DNA of 10,778 nucleotides, taken from contig JASLXL010000026.1 in NCBI GenBank assembly GCA_030740335.1, positions 1 through 10,778 of the forward strand, given 5' to 3'. Under the pieces are notes generated by a model, which was not told the origin of the DNA, made no database searches, and worked only from the letters and a program-made list of their open reading frames with translations. A program made the position numbers and the translations under genes. How positions within the stretch are numbered: position 1 is the first letter of the stretch; every line of letters begins with the position of its first letter. This document shows, piece after piece, positions 1 through 6,177 of the stretch. The DNA is from SAR202 cluster bacterium (GTDB lineage: Bacteria > Chloroflexota > Dehalococcoidia > SAR202 > CAJWER01).

Positions 1-88
1 CCAGAACAAGGTCCGGCGACCGCAATACGATGACAACTAGTGTGACGCTCGTCAAAACGACCACAGTCAAGAACAAACGCATTGTCAT
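1..88 (-). CDS. N-terminal fragment of a membrane-anchored or secreted protein, running off the left edge
   Basis: Reading the minus strand from an ATG at 88 gives at least 29 open codons to the window edge. The peptide begins MTMRLFLTVVVLTS and continues with V, L, I and T residues before RSPDLVL. A short basic start followed by about 18 hydrophobic residues is what a signal peptide or N-terminal signal anchor looks like. A second in-frame ATG at 82 could be the true start. The nearest purine-rich motif on this strand (GAGG) is about 13 nt before the first ATG, so the ribosome site is weak. The gene is divergent from the dehydrogenase gene at 377. The function cannot be told from this fragment; the main reasons to believe it are the hydrophobic pattern and the absence of stops. 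Confidence 0.45.
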   Translation of the reverse strand, partial: MTMRLFLTVVVLTSVTLVVIVLRSPDLVL

Positions 89-181
89 GGAATCTGGTTA
101 ACCTCGGGGGGCCGAACTAAGGGTTCGTAGGTTAGCCGTCAAAGCCGGATTTCGTACTTAAGTTGCGTAGTCAATTTTAGC

Positions 182-307
182 AATCAGTGACTAGGCCGTC
201 AAACGTGTCCTGGCACGTCGAAGATCGTAGCCGCTCAACCATGAACCAGTCTCAAACTCAAATTTGCTCAAAGAGGTAGACAAATCAGTGCTCTTGACAA
301 GCCGTCA
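182..307 (+). repeat. imperfect direct repeat AATCAGTG-N5/10-GCCGTCA
   Basis: AATCAGTG at 182-189 is followed after 5 nt by GCCGTCA at 195-201. The same octamer at 283-290 is followed after 10 nt by GCCGTCA at 301-307. The second copy brackets the TTGACA at 294-299, so a protein bound there could affect the putative dehydrogenase promoter. The repeat is short and could be chance. Confidence 0.25.
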
Positions 308-322
308 GTGCAAGGATACGTT
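294..322 (+). promoter_or_regulatory. candidate sigma70 promoter for the dehydrogenase-aldolase pair
   Basis: A perfect -35 hexamer TTGACA is at 294-299. Seventeen nt downstream is TACGTT at 317-322, a poor match to TATAAT (3 of 6). A start of transcription near 330 would leave a leader of about 45 nt before the GTG at 377. This is consistent with that start and not with a start at 308, which would lie inside the promoter. Confidence 0.35.
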
Positions 323-364
323 CTGTCGTGCGCAGCACAGCGGTCATTGGATGTCGCAACGACC

Positions 365-370
365 GGAGGT
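365..370 (+). promoter_or_regulatory. ribosome binding site GGAGGT that fixes the GTG start at 377
   Basis: GGAGGT lies 6 nt before the GTG at 377. This is near-ideal pairing with the 16S rRNA tail and ideal spacing. No comparable site precedes the upstream in-frame GTG at 308, so translation most likely begins at 377. Confidence 0.8.
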
Positions 371-376
371 AAACCG

Positions 377-1324
377 GTGACTAAGATACTGATAAACACC
401 GACCTAGATGACGCTTTGATCCAGCGGATTCAAGACATCTCCGAAGAGGTCGAGATCATCACGGCATCATCGGAAGGCGAGGCCCTGGAAGTCATGCCCG
501 AAGTCGAGGTGGTGTTGGGCCCTGTGACTCCCGCGATGCTCGCTCTAGGAGACCACCTGCGCTGGGTCCAAAATCTTGGCGCAGGCGTGGACGACGTGCT
601 ATTTCCCGAATTCGTCGAAAGCGACGTGGTGTTGACCAGCGCCAAGGGCATCGTGGGAATCCACCTTGCGGATCACGCAATGGCCCTGCTGCTGTCTTTG
701 ACCCGTGGTATCGCGACCGCGGTCCGCAACCCCAGTTTCGACCAGCGGTGGCCCATCAGGGCGGCGTCTTGGGAGCTAGCTGGCCGCACCATGGGCATTG
801 TTGGGCTCGGTGGGACCGGCCAGGCACTGGCGATCCGAGCCGCGGGGTTTGGCATGCGCATCATCGCCGTCGATCCGGACGATGTCGAGGTGCCGGACTG
901 CGTAAACCTGTGCTGGAAGATGGACCGATTTCACGATCTACTGGCGGAATCAGACGTCGTTGCTGTGTGCGCACCGCTTACCAAGAAGACCGAAGGGATG
1001 TTCGACGCCGATGCGTTCCGCCGCATGCAAAGCCACGCGATGCTAGTCAACGTGACAAGAGGCCTGATCGTCGACGAGTATGCCCTATTACAGGCCCTTG
1101 AGCAGGGGCAAATAGGCGGCGCCGGCCTTGACGTCATCCCACAGGAGCCGCTGCCCGACGATCATCCTCTCTGGCACATGCCAAACGTGGTCGTTACGCC
1201 CCACACGGCCGGAGGCTCACCGCATCGCGTGGGACGAACCGTTGACCTGTTTTGCGACAACCTTGCCCGACTCCTTGATGGTCGGCCAATGAGCAGCGTT
1301 ATCAACAAGGACAAGGGGTATTGA
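377..1324 (+). CDS. D-2-hydroxyacid dehydrogenase (NAD-dependent)
   Basis: This is a cytosolic enzyme that interconverts a 2-oxo acid and a D-2-hydroxy acid with NAD(H). From the GTG at 377 it has 315 residues, normal for the family. It has the expected split substrate-binding domain around a Rossmann domain. The nucleotide loop is GLGGTG (residues 143-148), and D166 at the end of the next strand points to NAD rather than NADP. The catalytic triad is complete: R228 in NVTRG, E257 in PQEPLP and H276 in TPHTAGG. The frame is open back to a GTG at 308, but the GGAGGT at 365-370 supports 377. The aldolase-like gene starts 38 nt downstream on the same strand, so the two are probably one operon. 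The substrate (glycerate, phosphoglycerate, lactate or other) cannot be read from the sequence. The protein is too short and lacks the ACT-type extension of long SerA enzymes. Confidence 0.9.
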   Translation: MTKILINTDLDDALIQRIQDISEEVEIITASSEGEALEVMPEVEVVLGPVTPAMLALGDHLRWVQNLGAGVDDVLFPEFVESDVVLTSAKGIVGIHLADHAMALLLSLTRGIATAVRNPSFDQRWPIRAASWELAGRTMGIVGLGGTGQALAIRAAGFGMRIIAVDPDDVEVPDCVNLCWKMDRFHDLLAESDVVAVCAPLTKKTEGMFDADAFRRMQSHAMLVNVTRGLIVDEYALLQALEQGQIGGAGLDVIPQEPLPDDHPLWHMPNVVVTPHTAGGSPHRVGRTVDLFCDNLARLLDGRPMSSVINKDKGY

Positions 1325-1362
1325 ACTAGACGGATAGCCCGGAACTATGAAAGGTGAGGTGA

Positions 1363-2256
1363 ATGGGTAGGATTAACAAGGTTATCGAGCTTCTGGAACA
1401 GGGTCAGCCGGTATTCGCAACGAGCGCGCCTGAGCTTACCTACGACGTGGGCAATGCCATGGCCAGGACCTGGGCCGACCTAATCATGGTGGAATTCGAA
1501 CACCATGCGTTCGATATCATGGGCTTGCACAAGTTCATGCAAGGGCTCAGGGACGGCGGGCCAACGGCCAGCGAGCACCCGACACCGACAGTGATCTGCA
1601 CGCTTCCCTCCAACTGCATCACCCCCGAGGAGGTGCAGTACAACGCCTGGCAGACAAGACACGCGCTGGCCACCGGGATTCATGGACTCCTCCACACTCA
1701 CGCACGTAGTGCAGAGGCCGTGAAGTGGTTCGTGGCGACGGCACGATACCCTTTCCAAACGATTGGCCGTGAACAAGGCATCCCTGAAGGGCTCCGCGGT
1801 GGCGGAGGCCAGTCGCAGCCAGCGGTCATCTGGGGAATTGACCCCTCGGAGTACGTCAGGCGGGCAGATCCGTGGCCATTGAACCCCGAAGGCGAGTTGA
1901 TTCTCGGCTTGAAAATAGAAGACCGCTTCTGTCTGCCGGACGCAGACCGCATAGCTGGCGTTCCTGGAATCTCCTGGGGCGAGTGGGGGCCGGGGGACAT
2001 GGCCATGTCTTTCGGTGACCCGGACGGACACGATGCCCCGTACCCACCCCACATGGAGGACGCGCGTCTCACAATTAAGTCTGCCTTCGACAAGGCTGGC
2101 GGCGCCTTCTACTGTAGCTGGCGAGACGAGTCGATGGACGAAGAGGAAATTGCCGTGCACCTGATCGAGGAGATAGGCGCTAAGATATTGCCCGTGGACA
2201 ACGCCGACGTGGCCAACGCCATTCGACGGAAGTACGGCCGAACGATGCCGGTTTAA
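1363..2256 (+). CDS. HpcH/HpaI aldolase-like (citrate lyase-beta-like) protein, divergent active site
   Basis: This 297-residue protein follows the HpcH/HpaI class II aldolase pattern. Members form a TIM barrel and use a divalent metal to cleave or make bonds to pyruvate-like enolates. By eye-alignment to HpcH, VEFEHH (43-48) matches the IDGEH strand and supplies H47, the usual base. E186 in LKIEDR and D212 in GPGDMAMS are the metal ligands; VPG and GPxD-xxxS-xG downstream are typical. The arginine that normally binds the pyruvate carboxylate (VVRP in HpcH) is replaced: here the strand reads TVICTLPSN, with C79 at that position. The 'LLHTH' strand also differs from the usual 'LLVPM'. It may therefore act on another substrate. 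The start is set by AAGGTGA (1351-1357) 5 nt before the ATG. It follows the dehydrogenase by 38 nt and may act in the same pathway. No terminator is obvious after it. Confidence 0.8.
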   Translation: MGRINKVIELLEQGQPVFATSAPELTYDVGNAMARTWADLIMVEFEHHAFDIMGLHKFMQGLRDGGPTASEHPTPTVICTLPSNCITPEEVQYNAWQTRHALATGIHGLLHTHARSAEAVKWFVATARYPFQTIGREQGIPEGLRGGGGQSQPAVIWGIDPSEYVRRADPWPLNPEGELILGLKIEDRFCLPDADRIAGVPGISWGEWGPGDMAMSFGDPDGHDAPYPPHMEDARLTIKSAFDKAGGAFYCSWRDESMDEEEIAVHLIEEIGAKILPVDNADVANAIRRKYGRTMPV

Positions 2257-2312
2257 AGATAGGACCGGTCAGAAAACAGGATTGGTGTGAACCCGAAGAG
2301 TGCAAACTCCAA

Positions 2313-2324
2313 CTCAACGTTGAG
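2313..2324. repeat. 12-bp perfect palindrome, possible operator
   Basis: CTCAACGTTGAG is a perfect 12-bp inverted repeat. It is centred about 50 bp upstream of the -35 box at 2368. Position and symmetry fit an activator or repressor site of a dimeric regulator, but no regulator gene is in the window and one 12-bp palindrome can arise by chance. Confidence 0.3.
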
Positions 2325-2367
2325 GGACATTTGGAATTAAAAGGAAGCGAGTTGACACGGATCGTAC

Positions 2368-2395
2368 TTGACAGCCTGCGCGCTATTATTATAGT
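2368..2395 (+). promoter_or_regulatory. strong sigma70-type promoter for the oppDF unit
   Basis: TTGACA at 2368-2373 is followed after 16 nt by TATAGT at 2390-2395, a 6/6 and a 5/6 match to the consensus hexamers. The -10 region is A/T-rich (TATTATTATAGT) in a GC-rich background. Transcription would start near 2402, leaving a leader of about 165 nt before the first ATPase gene. A second TTGACA at 2352-2357 has no -10 at proper spacing. Confidence 0.65.
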
Positions 2396-2430
2396 CTTGC
2401 GCCTGTCGTAGAAAAGGATGCTTCCAAGAC

Positions 2431-2562
2431 ATGGATAGTCTCCTATTTAACCTCCGCGATCGCAATATCCACGATCTTGAATCCAAGATGGGACTGTTGT
2501 CCGGAAGTCTCGGGCGGTCTATCTTGGAGACGAGTCAGCCGACACTCATGGGATGTAGGTGA
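2431..2562 (+). CDS. putative 43-residue leader peptide or small protein before oppD
   Basis: An ATG at 2431 opens 43 codons ending in TGA at 2560-2562, only 3 nt before the ATG of the OppD-like gene. The peptide begins MDSLLFNLRDRN and is mixed polar and hydrophobic, with no membrane segment and no motif I recognise. AAGGA (2414-2418) lies 12 nt upstream, a weak, distant ribosome site. It sits just downstream of the predicted transcription start, so it would be the first ORF in the message and its stop could couple translation to oppD. It may equally be untranslated leader; its third-position GC (26 of 43) is not decisive. Confidence 0.3.
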   Translation: MDSLLFNLRDRNIHDLESKMGLLSGSLGRSILETSQPTLMGCR

Positions 2563-2565
2563 CGC

Positions 2566-3615
2566 ATGACTGAAAATGGCGTTCAGCCCCTGCTATCGGT
2601 CCAAGGGTTAAAGACACATTTCCCCACGGACGAAGGGCTTGTGAGGGCAGTCGACGGTCTTAGTTTCGACGTATTCGAGGGCAAAACCCTCGGTATCGTG
2701 GGAGAGAGTGGGTGTGGTAAGAGCACCGTAGGACGCTCTATCCTTGGGATTATTGACAAGCCGGGACATGTAGAGGCTGGTTCGATAATCTGGCGGTCGG
2801 ATCCAAGCGACGAAACGGCGGAGACCATTGACCTCGCAGCACAGGTACCAAATGGTAAGTTGATGCGCTCTATCCGAGGTAATTTCATCTCCCTAATTTT
2901 CCAGGAACCGATGACCTCCTTCAGCCCGGTCCACACGATCGGCAACCAGCTGACAGAAGCGATCCGATTGCATCAAGATCTCAGCAAGAAAGATGCCAAT
3001 GACAAGGCCACGGAGTTGCTCAGTCTGGTCGGCATCCCGAACCCAAGACAACGACTTAGAGAATACTCGTTCCAGTTAAGCGGCGGACTAAGGCAGCGTG
3101 CGATGATAGCAATGGCGCTGTCCTGCGACCCGAAACTGCTCATCGCTGATGAGCCTACCACGGCTCTCGACGTCACGACTCAGGCTCAGATACTGGACTT
3201 GCTGCGTGATTTGCAGGAGAAAAACGGCATGGCCGTGATCCTGATCACGCACAACCTAGGCGTCATCGCCGAAATGGCGGACGATGTGGTGGTCATGTAT
3301 CTGGGTCGCGAGGCAGAATCAGGCCCGGTCGACGATCTGTTCCACAACCCTCAGCACCCGTACACTCAAGGTCTGCTCCGGTCAATCCCAAGCATCTATT
3401 CCAAGGGCGAGGAGAGGCTGCCATCCATTGAGGGCACCATCCCGCACCCGTTCAACCGGCCATCGGGATGCACATTCCGACCCCGCTGCCCTTCGTTCAT
3501 GGAAGGGACCTGCGACCAGCACGTTCCAACTTTCCATGGCATTGACGGGACATCGCAGGGCGTGAGCTGCTTCCTGCACCATCCGCCGCAAGAGGTGATG
3601 ACAAATGGTAGCTGA
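2566..3615 (+). CDS. oppD: oligopeptide/dipeptide ABC transporter ATPase, OppD/DppD-type
   Basis: This is a cytoplasmic ATPase subunit of a peptide/nickel-type (Opp/Dpp) ABC importer and would pair with the OppF-like product of the next gene. It has 349 residues, usual for OppD. Visible motifs are Walker [10 protein letters not shown] (46-54), Q-loop Q113 in FQEP, signature LSGGLRQR (171-178), Walker B LLIADEP with catalytic E196, D-loop ALD (200-202) and H-loop H229. The C-terminal oligo_HPY region has HPYTQGLL and cysteines at 302, 308, 316 and 335, the four-cysteine pattern linked to an iron-sulfur cluster in this family. AGGTGA (2557-2562) lies 3 nt before the ATG. It overlaps the next gene by 11 nt. 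The window contains no permease or substrate-binding protein, so the cargo is unknown; it could be peptides, nickel, sugars or other small molecules. Confidence 0.9.
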   Translation: MTENGVQPLLSVQGLKTHFPTDEGLVRAVDGLSFDVFEGKTLGIVGESGCGKSTVGRSILGIIDKPGHVEAGSIIWRSDPSDETAETIDLAAQVPNGKLMRSIRGNFISLIFQEPMTSFSPVHTIGNQLTEAIRLHQDLSKKDANDKATELLSLVGIPNPRQRLREYSFQLSGGLRQRAMIAMALSCDPKLLIADEPTTALDVTTQAQILDLLRDLQEKNGMAVILITHNLGVIAEMADDVVVMYLGREAESGPVDDLFHNPQHPYTQGLLRSIPSIYSKGEERLPSIEGTIPHPFNRPSGCTFRPRCPSFMEGTCDQHVPTFHGIDGTSQGVSCFLHHPPQEVMTNGS

Positions 3616-4684
3616 ACCCGAGGCGACTACCGCAGCCCCAGAGGCTCCATTCCTCGAGGTCAATAACCTCGTGAAGTGGTTCCCCATTCAGAAGGGATTC
3701 CTGAAGCGGACGGTAGGCCACGTTCGCGCCGTAGACGACGTAAGTTTCAAAGTCATGCCGGGCGAGACCATGGGCCTAGTTGGCGAGAGCGGCTGCGGCA
3801 AGACAACGACTTCCCGCTGTATCCTCAGGGCCATCAATCCGACGAGTGGCGAGGTTCTTTTCGCCTCAAAAGAGCGCGGAATCGTCGATGTCACAGAGTT
3901 GCCAAGACAGCAACTTCGCGAGTTGCGGCGCGAAATGCAGATGATCTTCCAGGATCCGTTTGGATCTCTCAATCCCCGCATGACGCTTCTCGACATTGTC
4001 GGCGAACCATTGCTGGTACATGGGATGTCCAACCGCTCTGACCGGGCCGACCGGGTTGCCGAATTACTGCGATTGGTTGGCCTGCGGCCAGAGTACATGA
4101 GAAGATTCCCCCACGCCTTCAGCGGCGGCGAACGCCAGCGGATCGGCATAGCCCGGGCCCTGGCGCTAAACCCCCACCTTGTAGTGGCCGACGAGCCCGT
4201 GTCCGCACTCGACGTATCTGTGCAAGCGCAGGTGATCAACCTGCTGCAGGAACTACAGGAATCCCTGAACCTCACCTATCTGTTCGTTGCCCACGACCTC
4301 AGCGTCGTAAGGCATATCAGTGAGCGCGTGGGGGTGATGTACGTCGGCAAGATTGTCGAGATGGGGCCGACTGAGGAACTGTTCAATAATCCGAAACACC
4401 CGTACACGTCGGCACTGCTGTCATCTGTGCCGGTACCGGACCCACGTTTGCGTAGCAACCGAATCGCACTCGAGGGAGAGGTGGCTAACCCTGCCAACCC
4501 ACCCTCGGGCTGCTACTTCCACCCACGTTGCACCTACGCCGTTGACCGGTGCCGCGAAGAGTCTCCGGTACTTGAGGATATTGGCGGGGGACGCTCAGTC
4601 GCCTGTTTGAGAATGCATGAAATTGAGTTGCCCGGACTCGGCGACACCCACGGAGATGTCAAGAGTAACGGCGCAAATAACTAG
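3605..4684 (+). CDS. oppF: oligopeptide/dipeptide ABC transporter ATPase, OppF/DppF-type
   Basis: This is the second cytoplasmic ATPase of the Opp/Dpp-type importer, 359 residues. Motifs are Walker [10 protein letters not shown] (60-68), Q-loop Q116 in [11 protein letters not shown] (the extended form typical of OppF), signature FSGGERQR (172-179), Walker B LVVADEP with E197, D-loop ALD and H-loop H230. The C-terminal oligo_HPY part has HPYTSALL and cysteines at 303, 309, 316 and 334. The start lies inside the end of the previous gene (11-nt overlap), with AGAGGTGA (3591-3598) 6 nt upstream, so translation is probably coupled and the ATPases are made in equal amounts. A strong terminator follows 25 nt after the stop, ending the transcription unit; permease genes are therefore not downstream. 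Confidence 0.92.
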   Translation: MVAEPEATTAAPEAPFLEVNNLVKWFPIQKGFLKRTVGHVRAVDDVSFKVMPGETMGLVGESGCGKTTTSRCILRAINPTSGEVLFASKERGIVDVTELPRQQLRELRREMQMIFQDPFGSLNPRMTLLDIVGEPLLVHGMSNRSDRADRVAELLRLVGLRPEYMRRFPHAFSGGERQRIGIARALALNPHLVVADEPVSALDVSVQAQVINLLQELQESLNLTYLFVAHDLSVVRHISERVGVMYVGKIVEMGPTEELFNNPKHPYTSALLSSVPVPDPRLRSNRIALEGEVANPANPPSGCYFHPRCTYAVDRCREESPVLEDIGGGRSVACLRMHEIELPGLGDTHGDVKSNGANN

Positions 4685-4708
4685 CAGATATCCAAAAATA
4701 CGCAGATC

Positions 4709-4741
4709 AAAACGCTTGGCCGTAATGGCCAAGCGTTTTTT
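4709..4741. terminator. rho-independent terminator, probably bidirectional
   Basis: A perfect 13-bp stem (4709-4721 with 4727-4739) closes a 5-nt loop GTAAT. On the plus strand the stem ends in a run of six T (4736-4741). On the minus strand the stem is followed by a shorter TTTT run. It lies 24 nt after the OppF stop and 25 nt beyond the end of the convergent amidohydrolase gene, so it can end both transcripts. Confidence 0.92.
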
Positions 4742-4766
4742 GTTTCAGTGGTTACAGCGTGCTGGG

Positions 4767-5912
4767 TCAGGGCCCAGTGGCCGCGATTGCCTCGCCCCCG
4801 CGCACCGTCATAACGGGCTCCCAGCACCCCCCGGGGCGCGATTGCCCGGCGACATCGACTAAGGGCGCGGCTTCCTGATTCCAGCGCAAGACCGCCAGGT
4901 CAGCGCAAGCGCCAGCCGCCAGCGTTCCAATCTCTCCCTGCAGTCCCAGCGTCCGTGCGGGTGACAATGTCGCTCGCTCGAAAACCTCCGTCTCAGACAT
5001 GCCCACAGCCATAAGCTTGGACATCGTGCGCGGCAAGTCGTGCCTCGGGTCCGATTCACGATGCCGTTTATAAAAGTCGGTCGATATGGTGTCGGGCAGA
5101 AATCCGCCCGCAACCGCTGTCTCGGCAACGCCGAAGTCAAAGGACGACATTCCGTGGCCGATGTCAAACAACACGCCCCGTTCCCTTGCATCCAACGCGG
5201 CATCCACCACCCTGTCCCCGGGCGCAATACCACCGCGCCCTTCGTGGAAACAGTATGTCACTACATCGCCCTGGCGCATGAGGTCCAGCTGCTCGGCCAA
5301 AGGCCAGTCGAACGGATCCCACCGTACGCCGGAGAGAAGTGGCTTTCCGGTCCGCTCCGCCGCCTCAATTGCACGGCCCATAATCACCCTTGGGTCGTGC
5401 TGCGCTGTCGTCCCGCCCGCCACATTGACGGCGATTCCCCAGATCGCATCCCCCATCTGCGTGATCGCATCAACGCAAGCGTCCACATCCACGTCGTCGA
5501 GGCGCTCAAATACCGCGTTGTGCCCCTCCTCGCCACCCAGCGCCGGGCTGAGCGCCATTAGTATCCGAGTGTCCGAGGCATCTATGATCTGCTCTTTGTA
5601 TTGAGCCCAGTTGCGAGGGCCAGCATCGCCCTGGGAGAGCACGGTAGTCGTCCCTCGGGGGAGCACCAACTCGTCCGCGTCGATACCATACTTCCAATCG
5701 GAAGGCGCCGGATGGCAGTGCATATCCACGAGCCCCGGTAATAGCACACAGTCCTCAAAGACGAGCTCCGCAGAAGCGTCCCCGGAAACATCTGGCCCGG
5801 CGGCTACGATACGTCCATCGCGAACCGCAACGGCCCCGGGGCCGTCGATCCCCGTGTCCGCGCAAAAGACCCTATCGGCTCTCACCATCAGATCCAGTTT
5901 CTCGTCCGCCAT
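4767..5912 (-). CDS. amidohydrolase-superfamily protein (Atu3266/EF0837-like) with altered metal site
   Basis: A 381-residue protein with the layout of metal-dependent amidohydrolases: an N-terminal beta-sandwich strand set (VRDGRIVAAG), PGLVDMHCH with H65 and H67, DIGHGMSSF with H253, ISTDF with D279, and the C-terminal sandwich return (TLAAGACADLAVL). The DIGHG-xSSF and PDTISTD motifs resemble the Atu3266/EF0837 group (amidohydrolase/deacetylase family). Three positions expected to hold metal ligands differ by eye-alignment: the carbamylated-lysine strand reads WGIAVN (N163), the strand-5 histidine region reads PLLSGV (S194), and the strand-6 'THCF' reads TYCF (Y220, with H223 nearby). It may keep one metal or use a different chemistry. 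The ATG at 5912 has GGAG 7 nt upstream. It is divergent from prs and convergent with oppF, and may process something the transporter imports, though that is only a guess. Confidence 0.8.
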   Translation of the reverse strand: MADEKLDLMVRADRVFCADTGIDGPGAVAVRDGRIVAAGPDVSGDASAELVFEDCVLLPGLVDMHCHPAPSDWKYGIDADELVLPRGTTTVLSQGDAGPRNWAQYKEQIIDASDTRILMALSPALGGEEGHNAVFERLDDVDVDACVDAITQMGDAIWGIAVNVAGGTTAQHDPRVIMGRAIEAAERTGKPLLSGVRWDPFDWPLAEQLDLMRQGDVVTYCFHEGRGGIAPGDRVVDAALDARERGVLFDIGHGMSSFDFGVAETAVAGGFLPDTISTDFYKRHRESDPRHDLPRTMSKLMAVGMSETEVFERATLSPARTLGLQGEIGTLAAGACADLAVLRWNQEAAPLVDVAGQSRPGGCWEPVMTVRGGEAIAATGP

Positions 5913-5969
5913 GGCGCCACTCCACTCTAAAAGATTTGTGCAACAACCCCGAGAATGATTCGGGAAGCC

Positions 5970-5998
5970 ATCGTCGGGGGAATACGGGACCGTGTCAA
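5970..5998 (-). promoter_or_regulatory. weak candidate promoter for the amidohydrolase gene
   Basis: On the minus strand TTGACA reads from 5998 down to 5993. After a 17-nt spacer comes GACGAT (5975-5970), a poor -10 match (3 of 6). It is about 60 nt upstream of the ATG at 5912 and is correctly oriented. The -35 is perfect, the -10 is not. Confidence 0.25.
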
Positions 5999-6080
5999 GA
6001 CATGGGTGCCCGACCGCTCGCTACCCGCACCTCGCGAATCCACAAACCGTCCTCAAATCGAAAGGGCTGGAGGGTCCGTG

Positions 6081-6089
6081 TGCTATAAT
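6081..6089 (+). promoter_or_regulatory. extended -10 promoter for prs (and probably secA)
   Basis: TGCTATAAT at 6081-6089 is a perfect extended -10 element (TG-N-TATAAT). There is no good -35 at standard spacing; TCGAAA at 6058-6063 would need a 20-nt spacer. Extended -10 promoters can work without a -35. Transcription would start near 6096, giving a leader of about 80 nt before prs. Confidence 0.6.
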
Positions 6090-6177
6090 CGGCATCCGTG
6101 CGCGCCCCGGAATCTAGGCTATTTACGGCGCTCCGGTTGTCCCCAGACCGACTCGATCCACAGGGAGAATCGACCAC

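Larger units (their letters stand above)
89..376. other. divergent intergenic region with small repeats
   Basis: About 290 nt separate the divergent minus-strand fragment from the dehydrogenase start. I see no convincing gene here; a 12-codon ORF at 241-279 has no support. The region contains two copies of AATCAGTG (182-189 and 283-290), each followed within 5-10 nt by GCCGTCA (195-201 and 301-307). A third GCCGTCAAA lies at 135-143. A short inverted repeat ACGTG/CACGT lies at 203-218. These are candidate regulator sites for the flanking genes. Confidence 0.35.
2257..2430. other. intergenic region with palindrome and promoter
   Basis: This is the space between the aldolase-like gene and the leader ORF. 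It holds an 8-bp palindrome GACCGGTC (2263-2270), a 12-bp palindrome CTCAACGTTGAG (2313-2324), and two TTGACA hexamers (2352-2357 and 2368-2373), the second belonging to the promoter listed separately. I see no rho-independent terminator with a T-run for the upstream operon. Confidence 0.5.

Noticed and set aside
241..279. 12-codon ORF as a leader peptide in the left spacer
   Set aside because: No ribosome site and it precedes the predicted promoter of the dehydrogenase, so it would not be on that transcript.
308..376. Upstream extension of the dehydrogenase from a GTG at 308 (23 extra residues)
   Set aside because: No ribosome site before 308, the extension does not resemble the family N-terminus, and a GGAGGT sits 6 nt before the GTG at 377.
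1480..2160. 226-codon minus-strand ORF across the aldolase-like gene
   Set aside because: It lies wholly within the aldolase-like gene, in antisense, with no recognisable motif or ribosome site; it exists because the GC-rich codons of the real gene avoid stops on the other strand.
5040..5604. Two plus-strand ORFs of about 172 codons opposite the amidohydrolase gene
   Set aside because: Antisense shadows of a gene with clear motifs; their translations look like low-pattern reverse readings.
6107..6136. CCGGA/TCCGG hairpin in the prs leader as a riboswitch
   Set aside because: Only a 5-bp stem with a 20-nt loop; no known riboswitch core could be recognised in about 80 nt of leader.
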